59,845 nt of DNA from Acidobacteriota bacterium (GTDB taxonomy: Bacteria; Acidobacteriota; JAAYUB01). The stretch is taken from the NCBI GenBank assembly GCA_029565065.1, contig JAKQOW010000036.1, positions 1 through 59,845 on the forward strand, read 5' to 3'. A program made the translations under genes and the position numbers. The notes under the pieces are model-generated. The model did no database searches and was not told where the DNA came from. It worked only from the letters and a program-made list of their open reading frames with translations. Below are positions 26,582 through 38,860 of the stretch, piece after piece. Position 1 is the stretch's first letter, and each line of letters opens with the position of its first letter.

Positions 26582-26587
<6 letters not shown>
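25805..26587 (+). CDS. Exported BON-domain protein
   Basis: 260 residues: a signal peptide (about 1-32, cleaved after an Ala-rich AAAQA), then three BON-like repeats (about 38-105, 110-180 and 185-258) each with the pattern of a helix followed by V/I-x-G-x-V-x-L-x-G-x-V. BON domains bind membranes or lipids, as in OsmY and DolP. GGAGGG precedes the ATG. It is expected in the periplasm with an envelope-maintenance role. The final codons are AAG AGA TAG, where the TAG belongs to the first AGATAGG word of array E. The upstream neighbour is separated by a strong hairpin. Confidence 0.88.
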
Positions 26588-26819
<232 letters not shown>

Positions 26820-26824
26820 GACGG

Positions 26825-27298
26825 CTAGCTGGCCGGGGTTGAGAAGGCGGCGAGATTGGGTTTGACCAATTTCAGATAATCGGCAAGGCACAGCTTGATC
26901 GATTCCCGGTGGGTGCAGGCGTTGAAGGTGATAAATTCGTCGGCGGTGAGGCTCTCCTCCAGGAACATCGGCAGGCCGAACACGTTGCCGAACGGCGGCA
27001 TGGCGCCCGTCTCGCACCCCGGGAACAGATCCTTGAACTCCTCCTCGGTAGCCAGGCGAACCGCCGGCACACCCACCAGGGCGGCGAAGTGGGCCAGGTC
27101 CACCTTGCACGGCGCCGGCAGCGCCGCCATGTAGTAGTTCTCGTTCCCCTTCAGGATGACCACCTTGACGATCTCGTACCCCGGGGTGTGCTCCACCGCC
27201 GCCAGACCCTGGGCGGTGAACGCCTCGGGATGGGAGTGCACCTCGTACCGGCAGCCGGCTGAATCCAGCAGATCTCTCACTTTTTTATTGATCGGCAT
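26825..27298 (-). CDS. YbaK/EbsC-family aminoacyl-tRNA deacylase
   Basis: 157 residues, a single YbaK domain of the type that hydrolyses misacylated tRNAs (ProX, YbaK, INS domain of ProRS). Landmarks are an N-terminal helix, YEVHSHPEAFTAQGLA, the conserved Lys in VVILKGN, and a late GAMPPFGNVFGLPMFLEESL segment. The start is the ATG at 27298 with GGAGGGG 4 bases upstream; the longer frame to 27397 has no such site. It is monocistronic and convergent with the BON gene. The tRNA specificity is not readable. Confidence 0.9.
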   Translation of the reverse strand: MPINKKVRDLLDSAGCRYEVHSHPEAFTAQGLAAVEHTPGYEIVKVVILKGNENYYMAALPAPCKVDLAHFAALVGVPAVRLATEEEFKDLFPGCETGAMPPFGNVFGLPMFLEESLTADEFITFNACTHRESIKLCLADYLKLVKPNLAAFSTPAS

Positions 27299-27432
27299 GA
27301 CCCCTCCAATCAGACAAAATGGTCGTGAAGCACGGACCGCGTTTGAGTCAATTCTAGCATAACCGGAACGGATGCCCCGTGTCGCGGGGCGGTTCACCGT
27401 CGCGGCATGACGCCGAGAGCGCTTTTCCGGAC

Positions 27433-30216
27433 TCAGGTGGCGACGTTCGGCGGGGTTGCGTCCGGCATGAACTCGCGGAAGATATTGGAGATATTTCGAA
27501 TCTTAAACGGCTTCTGCAGGAACCACAGTCGATTCTGCCCGTCGAAGCGCCGGGCGGTTTCCTCTTCGCTGTAGCCGGACATCAGGATCACGGGCATGGC
27601 CGGCGCGATCTGCCGGATCGCCTGCAGCACCTCCTCCCCACTGAGCCGGGGCATCATCAGGTCCAGGAGCACGCAGGCAAACTCGCCCGACCGGGCGCGG
27701 AACAGCTCCATCGCCTCCACACCATCGGCGGCCGCGATCACCTGCAGCCCCAGCTTCTCGAGCATCTGGCGCGAGACGATCCGGACCTGGGGATCGTCGT
27801 CCGCGAGCAGCACCAGCCCCTGCCCGTGCCACGTGCGGACACCCAGCGGCCCCGTCTCGGAGAGGCTGCTATACGGTCCCGTCAGGGCGGGGAGCAGTAC
27901 CTCGATCGTGGTGCCGGCACCCGGGCAGCTCCGGCAGGCGATGGCGCCGCCATGGCTGCGGACGATACCCATCACGGCCGCCAGGCCGAGCCCGCGACCC
28001 GCGAACTTGGTGGTGAAAAAGGGATCGAACATCCGGGCGACGGTGTTTGAATCCATGCCGCAACCGGTGTCGGCCACCTCGAATGAAACGTAGGTGCCCG
28101 CCTCCAGCGCCTGGCCCAGCACCATGCTCTCGAGTTCCGTTTCCCCGACGTGGCGGCAGGATGTGGTCACCGTGATCCGGCCGTCAGCCGCCGGCATGGC
28201 CTCGGCGGCGTTGGTCAGGAGGTTGAGCACCACCTGGCGGATCTGCGTGGCATCGGCCAACACCGGCAGGAGCTGTTCGGCGAGGCGGTATTCCACTTTG
28301 GCGTTCTTGCCGATGGACACTTCCAGCAGCCGGCCCAGTTCCTGGATCAGCGCGTTGAGGTCTACCGGCTTGATGACGAACCGGCTGCGGCCGGAGTAAG
28401 CCAGCAACTGGCGGCACAGCTCGGAAGCCCGCTGAGCGGCCTTTTCGATATCGGCCAGGTTGCCGCGAACCTGCTCGCTCAGGGTGCGGTCGGTCAGAAT
28501 CATCTCGGCGTGGCCGAGCACCACCATGAGCAGGTTGTTGAAGTCATGGGCGATCCCGCCGGCCAGCACGCCGAGGCTTTCCAGCTTCTGCGACTGCTGG
28601 ATCTGCGTCTCGATGGCCTGGCGCTCCGCTTCGGCCCGCTTGCGGGCAGTGACATCGGTAAGCACCGATACGAAGCCGACGACATCACCCGACTCGTTCA
28701 AGCGGTAGTTCCAGTCGATGCGCAGCCAGATCACCCGTCCGTCTTTCGTCCGGTTCTGAGTCTCGAGCGTCCACGGGGTCGGCCGGTCGCGGACCAGCTC
28801 GGCCAGCAGCCGGCGGGTGCGCTCCCGGTCGGCGTCGTGGGCAATCAGGTCCAGCATGGACCGGCCCATCATCTCGTCCGGAGAGTATCCGAACATCTTG
28901 GCGTGATTGGGATTGCAGTAGGTGATGATCCCACTGCAATCCATCTCCTGGATGCCGTACGGGATGGTGTCGATGAGCATGCGGATCCGGAGATTGGCCG
29001 ATTCCAGCTCGGCTGTCCGCGTCCGCACCTGTTCCGACAGTTGCTCCTGGTGCAGCGTCAGTTCCGCCTCCGTCCGGCGGTGTACGGTCATTTCGGCGCT
29101 CAGCGACTCCATCTGGGTGGTCCGCACCACCAGGTGCCGTTTCAGCTCGTCGTTGAGCCCGCGGAGCTGGGCGTTGAGATGGTGGATTTCCAGCATGGAC
29201 AGGATCTGTCGGGCGATGATCAGCAGGGTCAGGATCAGGCCCAGCACCAGGATGGTGGTGCTGATGGCACCGCCGTGAAGCTCGGCGGTCAGCACCAGGC
29301 CCAGGGCCACCACCGCCGCCAAGTACGGGGCGAACACGCGGAAGAACGCCCGTCCCACCGTGCTGAGCCAGTTCAGGGCCACCTGCTCGCCGTGCGGGAC
29401 ACCCTCGCTGACGGGATACCACAACCGGTACAGGGCGGCGAAGCCGATGAGCGCCCAGCCGAAGCTCCAGGCGGCGTCGGCCCAGGTCCCGGTGCGGTAG
29501 GTGTCGCCCAGGGTTGCATAGAGGAAGGCGGTGTCGGCCAGGGCGATCAGGATGAAACCGCCGGCGAGCATCCCCGTGGAGAGGCGGAGCGGGCGGTTCA
29601 CTTTGGCTTCGTGGAACAGAAACGACGCGCAAAAGAGGATGGCCAGGTCGCCGAACGGGTAGATCCCGCCGAGGAGGCGCTCCAGGATGGGCACGTCCTG
29701 GTTCCACAGCGGGCGGATTACGAAATACCAGCTCAGGATCCCGATGCTGCTGGCGGCGATGATGCTGTCCACAACCAGCCGCAGCTGCCGGAAGATGTCC
29801 TTGCGGCTCAGCAGGCGAGTGATGCCGGACAACGCCAGGGGGTAGGATGCCAGGAAGAACAAATCCGGCCAGCCGGGGTAGGGGACCATCTGCCCCAGCA
29901 CGACCTCGTACAGCGTCCAGAGCGTTTGGCCGGCTGCCCAGGACAGACAGCCCGCGCCGATCAGCCGCCAGGCCGTCCGGTCCGGGATGATGTCGGGCCG
30001 CGGCTGGGCGGCATAGTGGAGGCAGCACCAGCCGGCGAAAACGCCGACGACGATCTCCATGAAATTGATGAGGGCCTCCGCCAGGCCGTTGGTGGACGAG
30101 TGCGAGGCAACCAGCGCGATCATGGCGATGGCATATGCCGCCGCCGCGCCCAGGAGAACTTTCCGGCCGGCCGCGGGCGGGTTTTGCAGGCGCGACGGAT
30201 CGGGGGGAGCGTTCAT
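27433..30216 (-). CDS. Hybrid histidine kinase with polytopic membrane sensor
   Basis: 927 residues. The N-terminal third has about nine or ten hydrophobic segments forming an integral-membrane sensor of unrecognised (MASE-like) type. A coiled-coil linker (about 350-430) follows, then PAS with PAC (about 430-545), HisKA with His557 in GGIAHDFNN, an ATPase domain (DTGCGM, GRGLGLA) and a receiver (about 795-915). The start is the ATG at 30216, preceded by GGAGTT; a longer frame to 30336 begins in non-conserved sequence. No partner regulator is adjacent. The gene order (bactofilin divergent) gives no clue to the signal. Confidence 0.92.
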   Translation of the reverse strand: MNAPPDPSRLQNPPAAGRKVLLGAAAAYAIAMIALVASHSSTNGLAEALINFMEIVVGVFAGWCCLHYAAQPRPDIIPDRTAWRLIGAGCLSWAAGQTLWTLYEVVLGQMVPYPGWPDLFFLASYPLALSGITRLLSRKDIFRQLRLVVDSIIAASSIGILSWYFVIRPLWNQDVPILERLLGGIYPFGDLAILFCASFLFHEAKVNRPLRLSTGMLAGGFILIALADTAFLYATLGDTYRTGTWADAAWSFGWALIGFAALYRLWYPVSEGVPHGEQVALNWLSTVGRAFFRVFAPYLAAVVALGLVLTAELHGGAISTTILVLGLILTLLIIARQILSMLEIHHLNAQLRGLNDELKRHLVVRTTQMESLSAEMTVHRRTEAELTLHQEQLSEQVRTRTAELESANLRIRMLIDTIPYGIQEMDCSGIITYCNPNHAKMFGYSPDEMMGRSMLDLIAHDADRERTRRLLAELVRDRPTPWTLETQNRTKDGRVIWLRIDWNYRLNESGDVVGFVSVLTDVTARKRAEAERQAIETQIQQSQKLESLGVLAGGIAHDFNNLLMVVLGHAEMILTDRTLSEQVRGNLADIEKAAQRASELCRQLLAYSGRSRFVIKPVDLNALIQELGRLLEVSIGKNAKVEYRLAEQLLPVLADATQIRQVVLNLLTNAAEAMPAADGRITVTTSCRHVGETELESMVLGQALEAGTYVSFEVADTGCGMDSNTVARMFDPFFTTKFAGRGLGLAAVMGIVRSHGGAIACRSCPGAGTTIEVLLPALTGPYSSLSETGPLGVRTWHGQGLVLLADDDPQVRIVSRQMLEKLGLQVIAAADGVEAMELFRARSGEFACVLLDLMMPRLSGEEVLQAIRQIAPAMPVILMSGYSEEETARRFDGQNRLWFLQKPFKIRNISNIFREFMPDATPPNVAT

Positions 30217-30427
30217 AACTCCAACTCCATCAAGGCGTGGCGTCAATCCGCTTGAAACAGCAGCGCTTCGACCGCGTTTCGGAACGCGGCTGCGGGGACC
30301 GTTTTCGCATCGTGCGAGGATGTGTACAGGCAGCATCTTAACACGAGCCGGGAGATGATGTTAGCAGAATTGTCAATCGGGTGCGGCCGGCGCCGCCGCG
30401 CGAATCGAGCCTTTCGTACCCAAGTCG

Positions 30428-30456
30428 TTTACATTCGGCATGCCAGCCGTTAGAAT
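30428..30456 (+). promoter_or_regulatory. Sigma-70 promoter for the bactofilin gene
   Basis: TTTACA (30428-30433), a 17-bp spacer and TAGAAT (30451-30456), 35 bases before the ATG. The rest of the 274-base gap to the divergent kinase shows nothing distinctive. Confidence 0.7.
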
Positions 30457-30490
30457 GAAAGCGCACGATATCTGAAAAGAGGTAACATCG

Positions 30491-31003
30491 ATGCCGTTGT
30501 TCAAGAAAGACCAGCCCAATGAAGGCCCCCCGGCTGCGCCGGCTCGCGTCCGCGGAGAGGGGCCCGATGCCGCGTCCGCCCGTTCGGGCGCCTCACTGAT
30601 CGGCAAGAACGTGAAAATCAGCGGGGAGATCACCGGCGACGAGGACCTGCTCATCGAAGGGAAAGTGGAGGGCAAGATCAATGTCAGCCAGACTCTGACC
30701 ATCGGCGCCGGCGGACAGGTCACGGCCGAGGTGCACGGCGACACGGTCATCGTGCTGGGCCGGATCAACGGCAACGTGTCGGCCGCCCAGCGGGTGATCC
30801 TGAAGCCATCGGCGATGGTCACGGGCAACATCACCTGCGCCGCGTTCATCGTCAACGAGGGCGCCTCGTTCGACGGCAACATCATCATGAAAAATCTCGA
30901 CAAGAAAACGGCGCCGCCGGCGGCCGCCCCGCTGTTCCAGGCGAAGGAGAAGGAGATCGAGAAGGACAAGGAGAAGGCGAAGAACAACGCCAAGAACCTG
31001 TAG
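30491..31003 (+). CDS. Bactofilin (polymer-forming cytoskeletal protein)
   Basis: 170 residues. A Pro/Ala-rich disordered N-terminus (1-33) is followed by a beta-helical bactofilin core (about 34-137) with the repeated I-x-G-x-I/V pattern (LIGKNVKISGEITGDEDLLIEG) and a charged C-terminal tail rich in Lys and Glu. Bactofilins assemble without nucleotide into filaments at the membrane and organise cell-shape or envelope enzymes. GAGGT lies 8 bases before the ATG and a strong promoter just upstream. The next gene, an rRNA methyltransferase, starts 48 bases later and may be cotranscribed. Confidence 0.93.
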   Translation: MPLFKKDQPNEGPPAAPARVRGEGPDAASARSGASLIGKNVKISGEITGDEDLLIEGKVEGKINVSQTLTIGAGGQVTAEVHGDTVIVLGRINGNVSAAQRVILKPSAMVTGNITCAAFIVNEGASFDGNIIMKNLDKKTAPPAAAPLFQAKEKEIEKDKEKAKNNAKNL

Positions 31004-31051
31004 GCGGGCCGGCGGCCGCGAGGGAATCGAACGGGCAAGGGGTGAGGACGC

Positions 31052-32230
31052 ATGGAACGGGTGGTCGTCAGGGACGAGGCGGTCAAGAAAATCCGCAATT
31101 TTTACTTGTGGGTGTTTGCCGACGAGGTGCGGGACCAACCCGCCGGCCTCGGGCCGGGCGAGCCGGTGGAGGTCCGTTCGCCGCGCGGCGAGATCCTCGG
31201 GACCGGATTTTACCACCCCACCGCCCGCGTCACGGTCCGGATGTTTCACCACAAGCGCATCGAGCCCGATGCCGCGTTCTGGCGGCGGCGGCTCCAGCAG
31301 GCGCTGGCCCTGCGCGAGCCCCTGCGGGCGCACAGCAACGGCCTGCGGCTGGTTTACTCCGAGGGCGACTACCTGCCCGGCCTGGTGGTGGACGATTTCG
31401 CCGACCACCTGGTGATCCAGTGCCGCACCACCGGCATGGACCGCATCCAGCCCCTCATCGTGGAGCTGCTGCAGAAACTGCGGCGGCCGGCGTCGATCTA
31501 CGAGCGCAGCGACGTGCCCGCCCGCCAGGAGGAAGGCCTGGCGTTCCGGACCGGCCAGCTGGCGGGCGTGACGCCACCGCGGGTCCGGATCGCGGAGCAC
31601 GGCGTCCACTTCTGGGTAGACATCCCCGGTGGGCAGAAAACCGGCTTCTTCTCCGACCAGCGCGATGCGCGGCGCCACTTCGCCTCGCTGCTGCGTCCCG
31701 GCGACCGGGTGCTCGACGCCTTCTGCTACACGGGCGGATTCGGACTGTACGCGGCCCGGATGGGCGCGGCGGTCACCGCCGTGGACAAGGACGAAGCCGC
31801 GCTGGCCCTGGCCGCGGCCAACGCCGAGCTCAACGAGGTCACCGCGCGGTTCGAAACCGTGACCGCCGACCTGTTCGCGTGGCTCCCCGAGGCGGCCGCC
31901 GCCGGCCGCGTCTTCGACGCCATCAGCCTGGATCCGCCGGCCCTGATCAAGTACAAGAATCAGCAGAACAAGGGGCGCGGGCTGCTCATGGACCTGATCC
32001 GGCCCTGCCTCCGGATGCTGCGTCCCGGCGGGCTGCTCCACGTCTCCAGCTGCGCCTACCACGTCGGACCGGAACTGCTGCGGGAGGCGGCGCGGATCGC
32101 CGCCGGCGAGACCGGCAAGCGCCTCCTGGTCGCCGCCGAAACCGTCCAGGCGGCCGACCACCCGTATTTCCTCCAGATGCCGGAAACCCAGTACCTGAAG
32201 GGCTTCACCTACCGGGTGCTGCCGGACTGA
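31052..32230 (+). CDS. Class I rRNA (cytosine-C5)-methyltransferase, RlmI-like
   Basis: 392 residues: an N-terminal PUA domain (about 1-75), a central EEHEE-type region, then a Rossmann SAM domain with DAFCYTGGFGLYAA and the SLDPPAL catalytic-loop motif followed by SSCAYHV. Members methylate cytosine in 23S rRNA (RlmI, m5C1962). GGGGTGAGG lies near the ATG. It sits between bactofilin and greA; greA has its own promoter. The fold and family are clear, the exact target base is inferred. Confidence 0.88.
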   Translation: MERVVVRDEAVKKIRNFYLWVFADEVRDQPAGLGPGEPVEVRSPRGEILGTGFYHPTARVTVRMFHHKRIEPDAAFWRRRLQQALALREPLRAHSNGLRLVYSEGDYLPGLVVDDFADHLVIQCRTTGMDRIQPLIVELLQKLRRPASIYERSDVPARQEEGLAFRTGQLAGVTPPRVRIAEHGVHFWVDIPGGQKTGFFSDQRDARRHFASLLRPGDRVLDAFCYTGGFGLYAARMGAAVTAVDKDEAALALAAANAELNEVTARFETVTADLFAWLPEAAAAGRVFDAISLDPPALIKYKNQQNKGRGLLMDLIRPCLRMLRPGGLLHVSSCAYHVGPELLREAARIAAGETGKRLLVAAETVQAADHPYFLQMPETQYLKGFTYRVLPD

Positions 32231-32248
32231 GGCCGTCCGGGCGGGGGA

Positions 32249-32277
32249 TTGACACCGGCGGCAAATTCCAGTACATT
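32249..32277 (+). promoter_or_regulatory. Sigma-70 promoter for greA-uvrA
   Basis: A perfect TTGACA (32249-32254), a 17-bp spacer and TACATT (32272-32277), 28 bases upstream of the greA start. Confidence 0.75.
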
Positions 32278-32305
32278 GACCGAACCCCAACAGAGGAATG
32301 GCCCT

Positions 32306-32778
32306 ATGCCCATGTACATGATTCGTTCCACTTTGGACCGCCTGAGCAAGCGCCTGGAGGAGATCCAGAAGGAGAAGTACAACGTCGCCAAGGAGCTGCA
32401 GCAGGCGGCCTCCTACGGCGACTTCAGCGAAAACGCCGAATACGACGCGGCCAAAGAGAAAAAGGACATGCTGGCCAACGAGGAGATGAAGATCCGCGGC
32501 TGGCTGGGCGACGCGCAGCTCATCGAGGAAATCCAGACCCCGCCCGACGTGGTCACCATCGGCAAGAAGCTCGTGATCCAGGATGTGGAGTCCGGTCAGC
32601 AGCAGACGTTCGCCATCCTCGGCGAACTGGACCAGCTCGAGGGGCACGAGGTGCTCTCCGTGACCGCGCCCCTGGCCATGGGACTGCTGAACAAGCGCAA
32701 AGGGCGCACCGTCGAGGTGCAACTCCCCCGCCAGACGCGGCGCTACCGGATTTTGGAACTCGACAACTTCTTCCTCAA

Positions 32779-32782
<4 letters not shown>
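32306..32782 (+). CDS. greA: Transcript-cleavage factor GreA
   Basis: 158 residues, exactly the usual size. It has an N-terminal antiparallel coiled coil whose tip carries the acidic pair in DFSENAEYDAAKE, and a C-terminal FKBP-like domain. It enters the RNA polymerase secondary channel and stimulates cleavage of backtracked RNA. GAGGA lies 8 bases before the ATG at 32306; a second ATG at 32312 is possible. Its stop overlaps the uvrA ATG (ATGA), coupling a transcription rescue factor to nucleotide excision repair. Confidence 0.95.
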
Positions 32783-35606
<2,824 letters not shown>

Positions 35607-35619
<13 letters not shown>

Positions 35620-35850
35620 GAGTTAGGAGATAGGAGATAGGAGATAGGAGATAGGAGATAGGAGAGAGGAGATGGGGGAGAGGGGACGAATCCGTCGTAC
35701 TCGTAATCGTAATTCGTAATCGTAATTCGTAATCGTAATTCGTAATCGTGATCGTAATCGGGGCTCACGGTTCGCAGTTCGGGTTTTCACGTTCATCCGT
35801 CTCTCGCCTCCCATCCCCTGTCTCCCGATTCACCCATGCCCCTCTCACCT
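35607..35850. repeat. Heptamer array F between uvrA and the Lgt-like gene
   Basis: Three AGTTAGG words start at 35607, inside the uvrA end; five AGATAGG, AGAGAGG and AGATGGG follow in register. Then come CGTAATCGTAATT-type words (35698-35760), the reverse complement of GATTACGA. A GC-richer right part reads on the minus strand as a degenerate GGTGAAN/GGGAGAN head. The full core CCGCGTTACGGGAACGA is missing here. With the promoter at 35882 this accounts for the 323-base gap. Confidence 0.8.
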
Positions 35851-35881
35851 GATAAATTCAAACGGATCCGTTAACCCCCGC

Positions 35882-35909
35882 TTGACTCCATCCGTCGTGA
35901 ATCTATAAT
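35882..35909 (+). promoter_or_regulatory. Sigma-70 promoter for the Lgt-like gene and exported protein
   Basis: TTGACT (35882-35887), a 16-bp spacer and TATAAT (35904-35909), 34 bases before the ATG. It lies immediately after array F. Confidence 0.75.
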
Positions 35910-35942
35910 CAGTCCAAGTATTAAAAGGACGAGACGCTCAGG

Positions 35943-36788
35943 ATGTGGCCCACGCTCGGCACCATCGGAGGCCATTCTGTATACGCCTACGGCGTGATGA
36001 TCAGCCTGGCGCTCGGGCTCTGGCTGGTGCTGGCGGTCCTTTTCCGTGAGCGGGCCGGTCTCACGACGGGCGATGTCTTGAACTGCGCCCTACTCGGGAT
36101 CGCGGCGTATCTATTTGCCCCGAAGCTTTGGGCCATGGCGAAGACCGGCAGCTTCGGCGTCGCAGCCTGGCTCGACCTGGCCAGGCCTTGGCAGCAGGGC
36201 GCGACGGGCACCGGCCCCGTGGTCAGCGCCGCCGCCCTGGCCTGGCTCGGCTACTGCCTCATCCGGCGCATCCCGTTCCTGCCCCTGATGGACACGCAGT
36301 TGCCGGTGGTCCTGCTGGTCATGGCCGTCCAGCGCATCGGTTGCTTCCTGGCCGGCTGCTGCTATGGTGTTCCCACCGCGCTTCCCTGGGGTGTTTGCTT
36401 CCCGCCGGGCTTGCCGGCGGAACTCGCCTATCCCGGCTCGGCCGTGCATCCCACCCAGCTGTACTACGTGCTGACGTTCGGCTCGCTGGCGGGATTGCTG
36501 CTCCTGGCCCGGCCCCGGCCGGCCCGTGCCGGCGCGGTGACTGCGGCGGGTTGGCTAGGGGCCGGACTCGCCTATGCCTTCGTCACCACCCTGCGGGGAG
36601 ACCACGGGGCCGCGCCGTTGAGCCCATGGGCGACCACTACCCAGCTGGTTGCGCTGGCATTCGCCGCAGCCGGGCTGGCATTGGCGCTCGCCGTGTGGCG
36701 GCGGGCGCGCTTTCTCGAATCCGAATTCCTATCCGGGCCGGCGGACGCCGCGCAACCCGTCGCCCAATCCAACAGGAGGATCCCATGA
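35943..36788 (+). CDS. Divergent prolipoprotein diacylglyceryl transferase (Lgt) homologue
   Basis: 281 residues, with about seven membrane segments. Lgt landmarks are partly kept: a Tyr-Gly at the first membrane segment (VYAYGVM), the signature region QRIGCFLAGCCYG (Lgt: GRxGNFxNGExxG), PWGVCFPPG, and HPTQLYY (Lgt: RHPSQLYE). By this alignment the Glu of the signature, the Arg before HPxQLY and the Glu after it are replaced, and the HGG-type His region is not seen. It may therefore be a paralogue with a changed reaction. Translation is coupled (ATGA) to an exported protein with a weak lipobox, suggesting a dedicated substrate or partner. A canonical lgt is presumably elsewhere in the genome. 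Confidence 0.75.
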   Translation: MWPTLGTIGGHSVYAYGVMISLALGLWLVLAVLFRERAGLTTGDVLNCALLGIAAYLFAPKLWAMAKTGSFGVAAWLDLARPWQQGATGTGPVVSAAALAWLGYCLIRRIPFLPLMDTQLPVVLLVMAVQRIGCFLAGCCYGVPTALPWGVCFPPGLPAELAYPGSAVHPTQLYYVLTFGSLAGLLLLARPRPARAGAVTAAGWLGAGLAYAFVTTLRGDHGAAPLSPWATTTQLVALAFAAAGLALALAVWRRARFLESEFLSGPADAAQPVAQSNRRIP

Positions 36789-38860
36789 TGAAGTACGCCT
36801 GGCAGGTCCTGCTCCTTGTCGCCTTTGCCGCGATCATCCCCTTCGTGGGCACCGGGTGCTCCCTGGGAGTCTCGAGCAAGCTGGGGGAACCGACGGCCTG
36901 TCTCAAACCCGACGGCGCCGGCACCATCAGCGTCTGGATGGGCGGCACCCGGCCGGATGTGGAGGAGGAGGCCGCAAACGCGGTGACTCTGGCCTATTCA
37001 TTCCAGGATTACCACCACGAGGGAGTGATGTACGACAGCCGTATCCGGATTCTGGGATCGGATTTCAGCGCCAGTGCCATCCGGGGCGTCGGCATCCTGC
37101 AGTTCCCGGCGGATATCACGGATTTCTCCGCCTCCTATGACGACTACCAAGGGCAGGCCGGCTCGATCACCGTTCTGGCGGGACTGCCATCGGTGCCCAT
37201 CACCCCCACCGTGACCCTCAACGCCGAGGCGGGCCAGCAGCTCGTGATCGTCCGGGTGCCCTGGGAGCTGGTGCCCGAATTCGGCCAGCCGGAGCAGTGG
37301 TTTCTGAACACCTTGAACTTCCAGGTGAATCCCACCCGGGACATCCAGATCAAGGCGATCATGGCCGCGGTGGTGAAGAAGGGCGGCGATTACTACTACC
37401 TGCCGGTCTGCCCCGCAGCCACCTCGTTTGCCGAAATCCCGGCGTTCGATATCCGGGTGGGGGCGGGCGAGCAGGAGATCCAGTTCCCGCCGGTCGCCGA
37501 CCTGCCGCACCCCGGCGGCCCTCAGGTTTACAACCTGGACACCGGCGACGTCTACACCGTCCGCTATTTCCCCCGGCTCAACTACACGCCCGGCGCGCAC
37601 ACCGAGGGCTTCGGCTTCGTGAACACCCAGGCGGAACCGGTCGCCGCCACGTTCCACGGCTACGCCAACGACGGCCAGGCGGTGGGCGAATCGGCGGTGA
37701 TGAACTGGCCGGCCCAAGGGCAGGGGGCCTACCAGTCGGACTGGCTGCTGGGACTGAGCCAGGCCACCGAAGGGTGGACCGAGGCGCGCATGACCCGGGG
37801 CATGCTGGGCTTCTTCCTCACCCAGTGGTTTCCCTGGGGTTTCCTGGAGGGATTGGACGGCGCCAATGTGTTTGCGGAGACGATGAGAATCGGTGTCATC
37901 CCGCGGATCCAGATGCAGAACGGCTACAGCACCGAGGTGCGCATCGTCAACCCCAGCGCTGATGGGATGACGGTGGCGCTGCAGAGAAGTTACGCCACCA
38001 GCGGCAGTTATATCGGGTCCTTCCCGGTTCCCGCCCGCGGCGCGCTGGTGACCGACCTGACAGCTTACGGATCCTTCGACGGGGCCCTCTACCTCGAAAG
38101 CGGGCATCCGTTCATTGCCACCGCCACGATCCGCCACGGCAACGACTGTGTCGCCACAGCCAATGCCGTTGCGTTCGGCGACCGGGCGGAGACGCTGTTC
38201 GCCTCCCACATCGTGCTGTGGCCGGGGATCTACTCCACTTCGATCAACCTGTACAACGGCGGCAACAGCAGCGACGTCACGGCCGAGATCCGGCCGTACT
38301 ACGCGAACGGCACCCCCATGGCCGCGCCATTCAATGTTACGGTCCCACGGAGCGCCACCGTGACCCTGACCGACACACAGCTCGGCCTTCCCGACGGCGC
38401 TTCGTCGGAGGGATGGCTGGAGATCCGCTCGCCGGGCAAGCCGCTGGCGGGCTGCATCACCTTCGGCGACCCGGCGCGCCATCTCTACGAGTCCACGCTG
38501 CCGCTCCAGGCGGCCGGTTCGAAGAATTTCTACTACGCCCAGGTGGCCAACGGCGATGTGGGCGGGGTGGTGTACAGCACCGGCATCTCGGTGGTAAACC
38601 CCAGCACCACGACGCCGGTGAACATCTCCATCTCGGTGCACAAGAGCGACGGCACGCTGAACGGCAACGTGGTGAACCGCACCCTGGCGCCGGGCGAGAA
38701 GTACGTGCGCCAGCTCAGCACCATGGAGGGGATCGGCACCCTGGAGAACCAGGCGAGCGGCTACATCCATGTCACCGCGGAGGCGCCCGTGCTCTCCTTC
38801 GTGCTGTTTTTTGACCAGCAGTTCAACTTCATGAGCGCGGTGCAGGCGCAGAGCAAGTGA
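36785..38860 (+). CDS. Exported repeat protein, possible lipoprotein
   Basis: 691 residues. The N-terminal hydrophobic segment ends in GTGC (Cys25 if the first of two adjacent ATGs is used), a weak lipobox. An N-terminal beta-rich region (about 30-265) is followed by four related beta-sandwich-like repeats starting near residues 271, 382, 484 and 597. The last three open with YST-x-(I/V)-x-(I/L)-x-N and contain a Y-x-x-(N/D)-G-(T/S) turn. There are no catalytic motifs. AGGAGG lies 6 bases before the ATG, which overlaps the Lgt-like stop. It is likely a surface or periplasmic scaffold or adhesin; no family was recognised. The TGA stop is in the first GTGAACA word of array G. Confidence 0.78.
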   Translation: MMKYAWQVLLLVAFAAIIPFVGTGCSLGVSSKLGEPTACLKPDGAGTISVWMGGTRPDVEEEAANAVTLAYSFQDYHHEGVMYDSRIRILGSDFSASAIRGVGILQFPADITDFSASYDDYQGQAGSITVLAGLPSVPITPTVTLNAEAGQQLVIVRVPWELVPEFGQPEQWFLNTLNFQVNPTRDIQIKAIMAAVVKKGGDYYYLPVCPAATSFAEIPAFDIRVGAGEQEIQFPPVADLPHPGGPQVYNLDTGDVYTVRYFPRLNYTPGAHTEGFGFVNTQAEPVAATFHGYANDGQAVGESAVMNWPAQGQGAYQSDWLLGLSQATEGWTEARMTRGMLGFFLTQWFPWGFLEGLDGANVFAETMRIGVIPRIQMQNGYSTEVRIVNPSADGMTVALQRSYATSGSYIGSFPVPARGALVTDLTAYGSFDGALYLESGHPFIATATIRHGNDCVATANAVAFGDRAETLFASHIVLWPGIYSTSINLYNGGNSSDVTAEIRPYYANGTPMAAPFNVTVPRSATVTLTDTQLGLPDGASSEGWLEIRSPGKPLAGCITFGDPARHLYESTLPLQAAGSKNFYYAQVANGDVGGVVYSTGISVVNPSTTTPVNISISVHKSDGTLNGNVVNRTLAPGEKYVRQLSTMEGIGTLENQASGYIHVTAEAPVLSFVLFFDQQFNFMSAVQAQSK

